A DNA stretch of 6,587 nt from Candidatus Poribacteria bacterium (GTDB taxonomy: Bacteria; Poribacteria; WGA-4E; GCA-2687025), in the NCBI GenBank assembly GCA_002687025.1, contig NYZG01000040.1:1-6587 (forward strand), written 5' to 3'. Position numbers and translations under genes: made by a program. Numbering within the stretch: the stretch's first letter is position 1; the number at the start of each line of letters is the position of its first letter. Positions 5,510-6,587 of this stretch are shown here, one piece after another. Under the pieces are notes generated by a model that was not told the DNA's origin, searched no databases, and was given only the letters and a program-made list of their open reading frames with translations.

Positions 5510-6460
5510 TTACGCGCCTGGGTGTGATTCGGGGTCGCGGGCATACTCGCCGGGCATCACGTGTACGACCGCGTCATTCAGGTGCGGCGTTGTCAGGAGG
5601 ATGTGTTCGCGTATCCGTTCGGCTATCTGCCTCGCGTCGCGAACCGTCCTGTTCGGCGGCACGGAGAGCTGCACCTCGAGGACGGCGTGCGATCCCAAGC
5701 GACGGACGATGGCCGTCTTCGGGTCGACCGTTCCGTCGGTCGCGAAGCGCCTGACGCAGCCCTCTACGGCGGACAGGATGCCGTCGCGTGGGTCGCGGTC
5801 GATCACTTCCAGGCCCGGCCGCCATAGCGTCGATGCGGCTCCGTACGCCATGAGGACGGCGATGGCCATCGTCGCGATGTCGTCACAGAACGCCAGCGAC
5901 GGTCCTCCCACGCGCACCGCGACGGAAGCCAACAGCACCGCCAGGGTTGCGGCGATGTCCGTGCGACGCCGTCGCGCGTTGACCTGCAGCGCCGTGCTGC
6001 GCAGTTGCGTGGCCAGGCGACGCTGCATGCGGTGCATGCCCTCCTTCACGCCGATGGCGACGACGGCGAACACCAGGACGATCGAGTCCGGCGCGGCATG
6101 CGCGTCGAACAGGCGGCGCCACGCAATGACGCCAACGGCCCCCGCGATGATGAGAATGACGAACGAGGTGGTGAGGACTGTCGCGGCTTCGATCGCGCCG
6201 TGGTCGTACGGATGCCGCTCATGGCGGCGGCGCCCGATCCGGCGACGCCGGAACAAGATGGGAACGCCTGCCCCGACCTCGCGCAGGCTGTTCACCCCAT
6301 CGGCGACAAGAGCGTATGAGCCACCGATGATTCCCCCCACGCACTTCCCGAGGCACAGGAGCAAGTGCAGAGCGAATAGGCGCGAGCCCACGCGATTCGT
6401 GCGGCGGGTCAGGGATTCCTTCGGGTCGTGTGTCTCGGGGTCGTGGTCGTTCATGGTCAT
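5510..6460 (-). CDS. Cation diffusion facilitator (CDF)-like membrane protein with substituted metal sites
   Basis: The 316-residue inner-membrane protein has the CDF layout: about six membrane segments (roughly 27-46, 48-70, 90-113, 124-142, 168-184, 187-208), the HPYDHGAIE linker (83-91, usually HPYGHGxxE) and a C-terminal cytoplasmic domain (about 225-303). CDF proteins normally export Zn, Fe, Mn or Co by proton antiport using an H/D-xxx-D pair in TM2 and HxxxD in TM5. Here TM2 reads ADGVNSLREVG (N57, E61) and TM5 reads NARRRRTD (R164 in the His position, D168 kept). The C-terminal domain has DARQIAERI where AH is usual, while VVHVMPG keeps H300. Transport of the usual divalent metals is therefore doubtful. 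The start is ATG 6460, with GGAAA a few bases upstream and MNDHDPE alternative at 6454; the longer frame from 6571 adds an Arg/Pro-rich leader. It may be co-transcribed with the sulfatase. Confidence 0.85.
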   Translation of the reverse strand: MTMNDHDPETHDPKESLTRRTNRVGSRLFALHLLLCLGKCVGGIIGGSYALVADGVNSLREVGAGVPILFRRRRIGRRRHERHPYDHGAIEAATVLTTSFVILIIAGAVGVIAWRRLFDAHAAPDSIVLVFAVVAIGVKEGMHRMQRRLATQLRSTALQVNARRRRTDIAATLAVLLASVAVRVGGPSLAFCDDIATMAIAVLMAYGAASTLWRPGLEVIDRDPRDGILSAVEGCVRRFATDGTVDPKTAIVRRLGSHAVLEVQLSVPPNRTVRDARQIAERIREHILLTTPHLNDAVVHVMPGEYARDPESHPGA

Positions 6461-6547
6461 CGGTTTCCGTGGCCGATCGGGCCTCCGCCTCGCCCGCGGC
6501 GTGATGCGTCGGTCGGACTCGAAGGCCGCCCCCCAGCCTGCGCCCAG

Positions 6548-6575
6548 CGTATACGACGGAACGGCGCGCACGCAA
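6548..6575 (-). promoter_or_regulatory. Candidate sigma-70-type promoter for the CDF-like gene
   Basis: On the minus strand TTGCGT (6570-6575) and TATACG (6548-6553) are 16 bases apart. This would give a leader of roughly 80 bases before ATG 6460 and argues against the longer in-frame start at 6571. Confidence 0.35.
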
Positions 6576-6587
6576 TTCTCGTCGGCA

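Noticed and set aside
5401..5544. N-terminal extension of the sulfatase to 5544
   Set aside because: It would overlap the end of the CDF-like gene, is Arg/Pro-rich, and carries neither signal peptide nor family similarity; a promoter-like pair sits inside it.
6461..6571. 37-residue N-terminal extension of the CDF-like protein
   Set aside because: Arg/Pro-rich, not seen in CDF proteins, and it overlaps the candidate promoter.
1..6587. CRISPR array, tRNA/rRNA, transposase or phage genes
   Set aside because: I looked for regularly spaced direct repeats, RNA gene signatures, and transposase or integrase motifs and found none.

Overview
The window is GC-rich bacterial DNA, densely coding, with short gaps and GTG as well as ATG starts. 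It carries five confidently coding genes in two convergent groups. The gene mix is a predicted one-protein sigma factor/AAA+ fusion, a Cys-type sulfatase, a secreted endonuclease/exonuclease/phosphatase-family enzyme, a nucleoside phosphorylase-like enzyme and a divergent cation efflux protein. This suits environmental or symbiotic phyla such as Poribacteria, Latescibacterota or Planctomycetota. That placement is inference; there is no rRNA or other marker gene.

Left group, plus strand (139-3485): an ECF-type sigma factor fused to an NtrC-like AAA+ ATPase that has lost the GAFTGA loop and any Fis-type helix-turn-helix; then a signal-peptide-bearing EEP-superfamily hydrolase; then a short, frame-disrupted stretch (2537-2703) with coding character; then a PNP/UDP phosphorylase-family enzyme starting at GTG 2715 behind a strong AGAGGAG. 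The last three segments overlap or abut, so they are probably co-transcribed. A 15-base palindrome sits between the regulator and the EEP gene.

Middle (3486-3957): about 470 bases with no convincing gene, between the convergent 3' ends. It is rich in inverted repeats, including a 9-bp perfect stem that overlaps an alternative 7-bp stem.

Right group, minus strand (6460 down to 3958): a cation diffusion facilitator-like membrane protein whose usual metal-binding positions in TM2, TM5 and the C-terminal domain are substituted, followed after 109 bases by a 480-residue sulfatase without a signal peptide. Each has a plausible sigma-70-type promoter. In the lines I counted, the right group is visibly more GC-rich than the left (about 68-70% against about 62%).

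The left group can be read as a regulator next to a small phosphoester/nucleoside-processing module, and the right as sulfate-ester hydrolysis beside a membrane protein of uncertain transport competence. The most unusual item is the sigma factor/AAA+ fusion lacking the sigma-54 contact loop.
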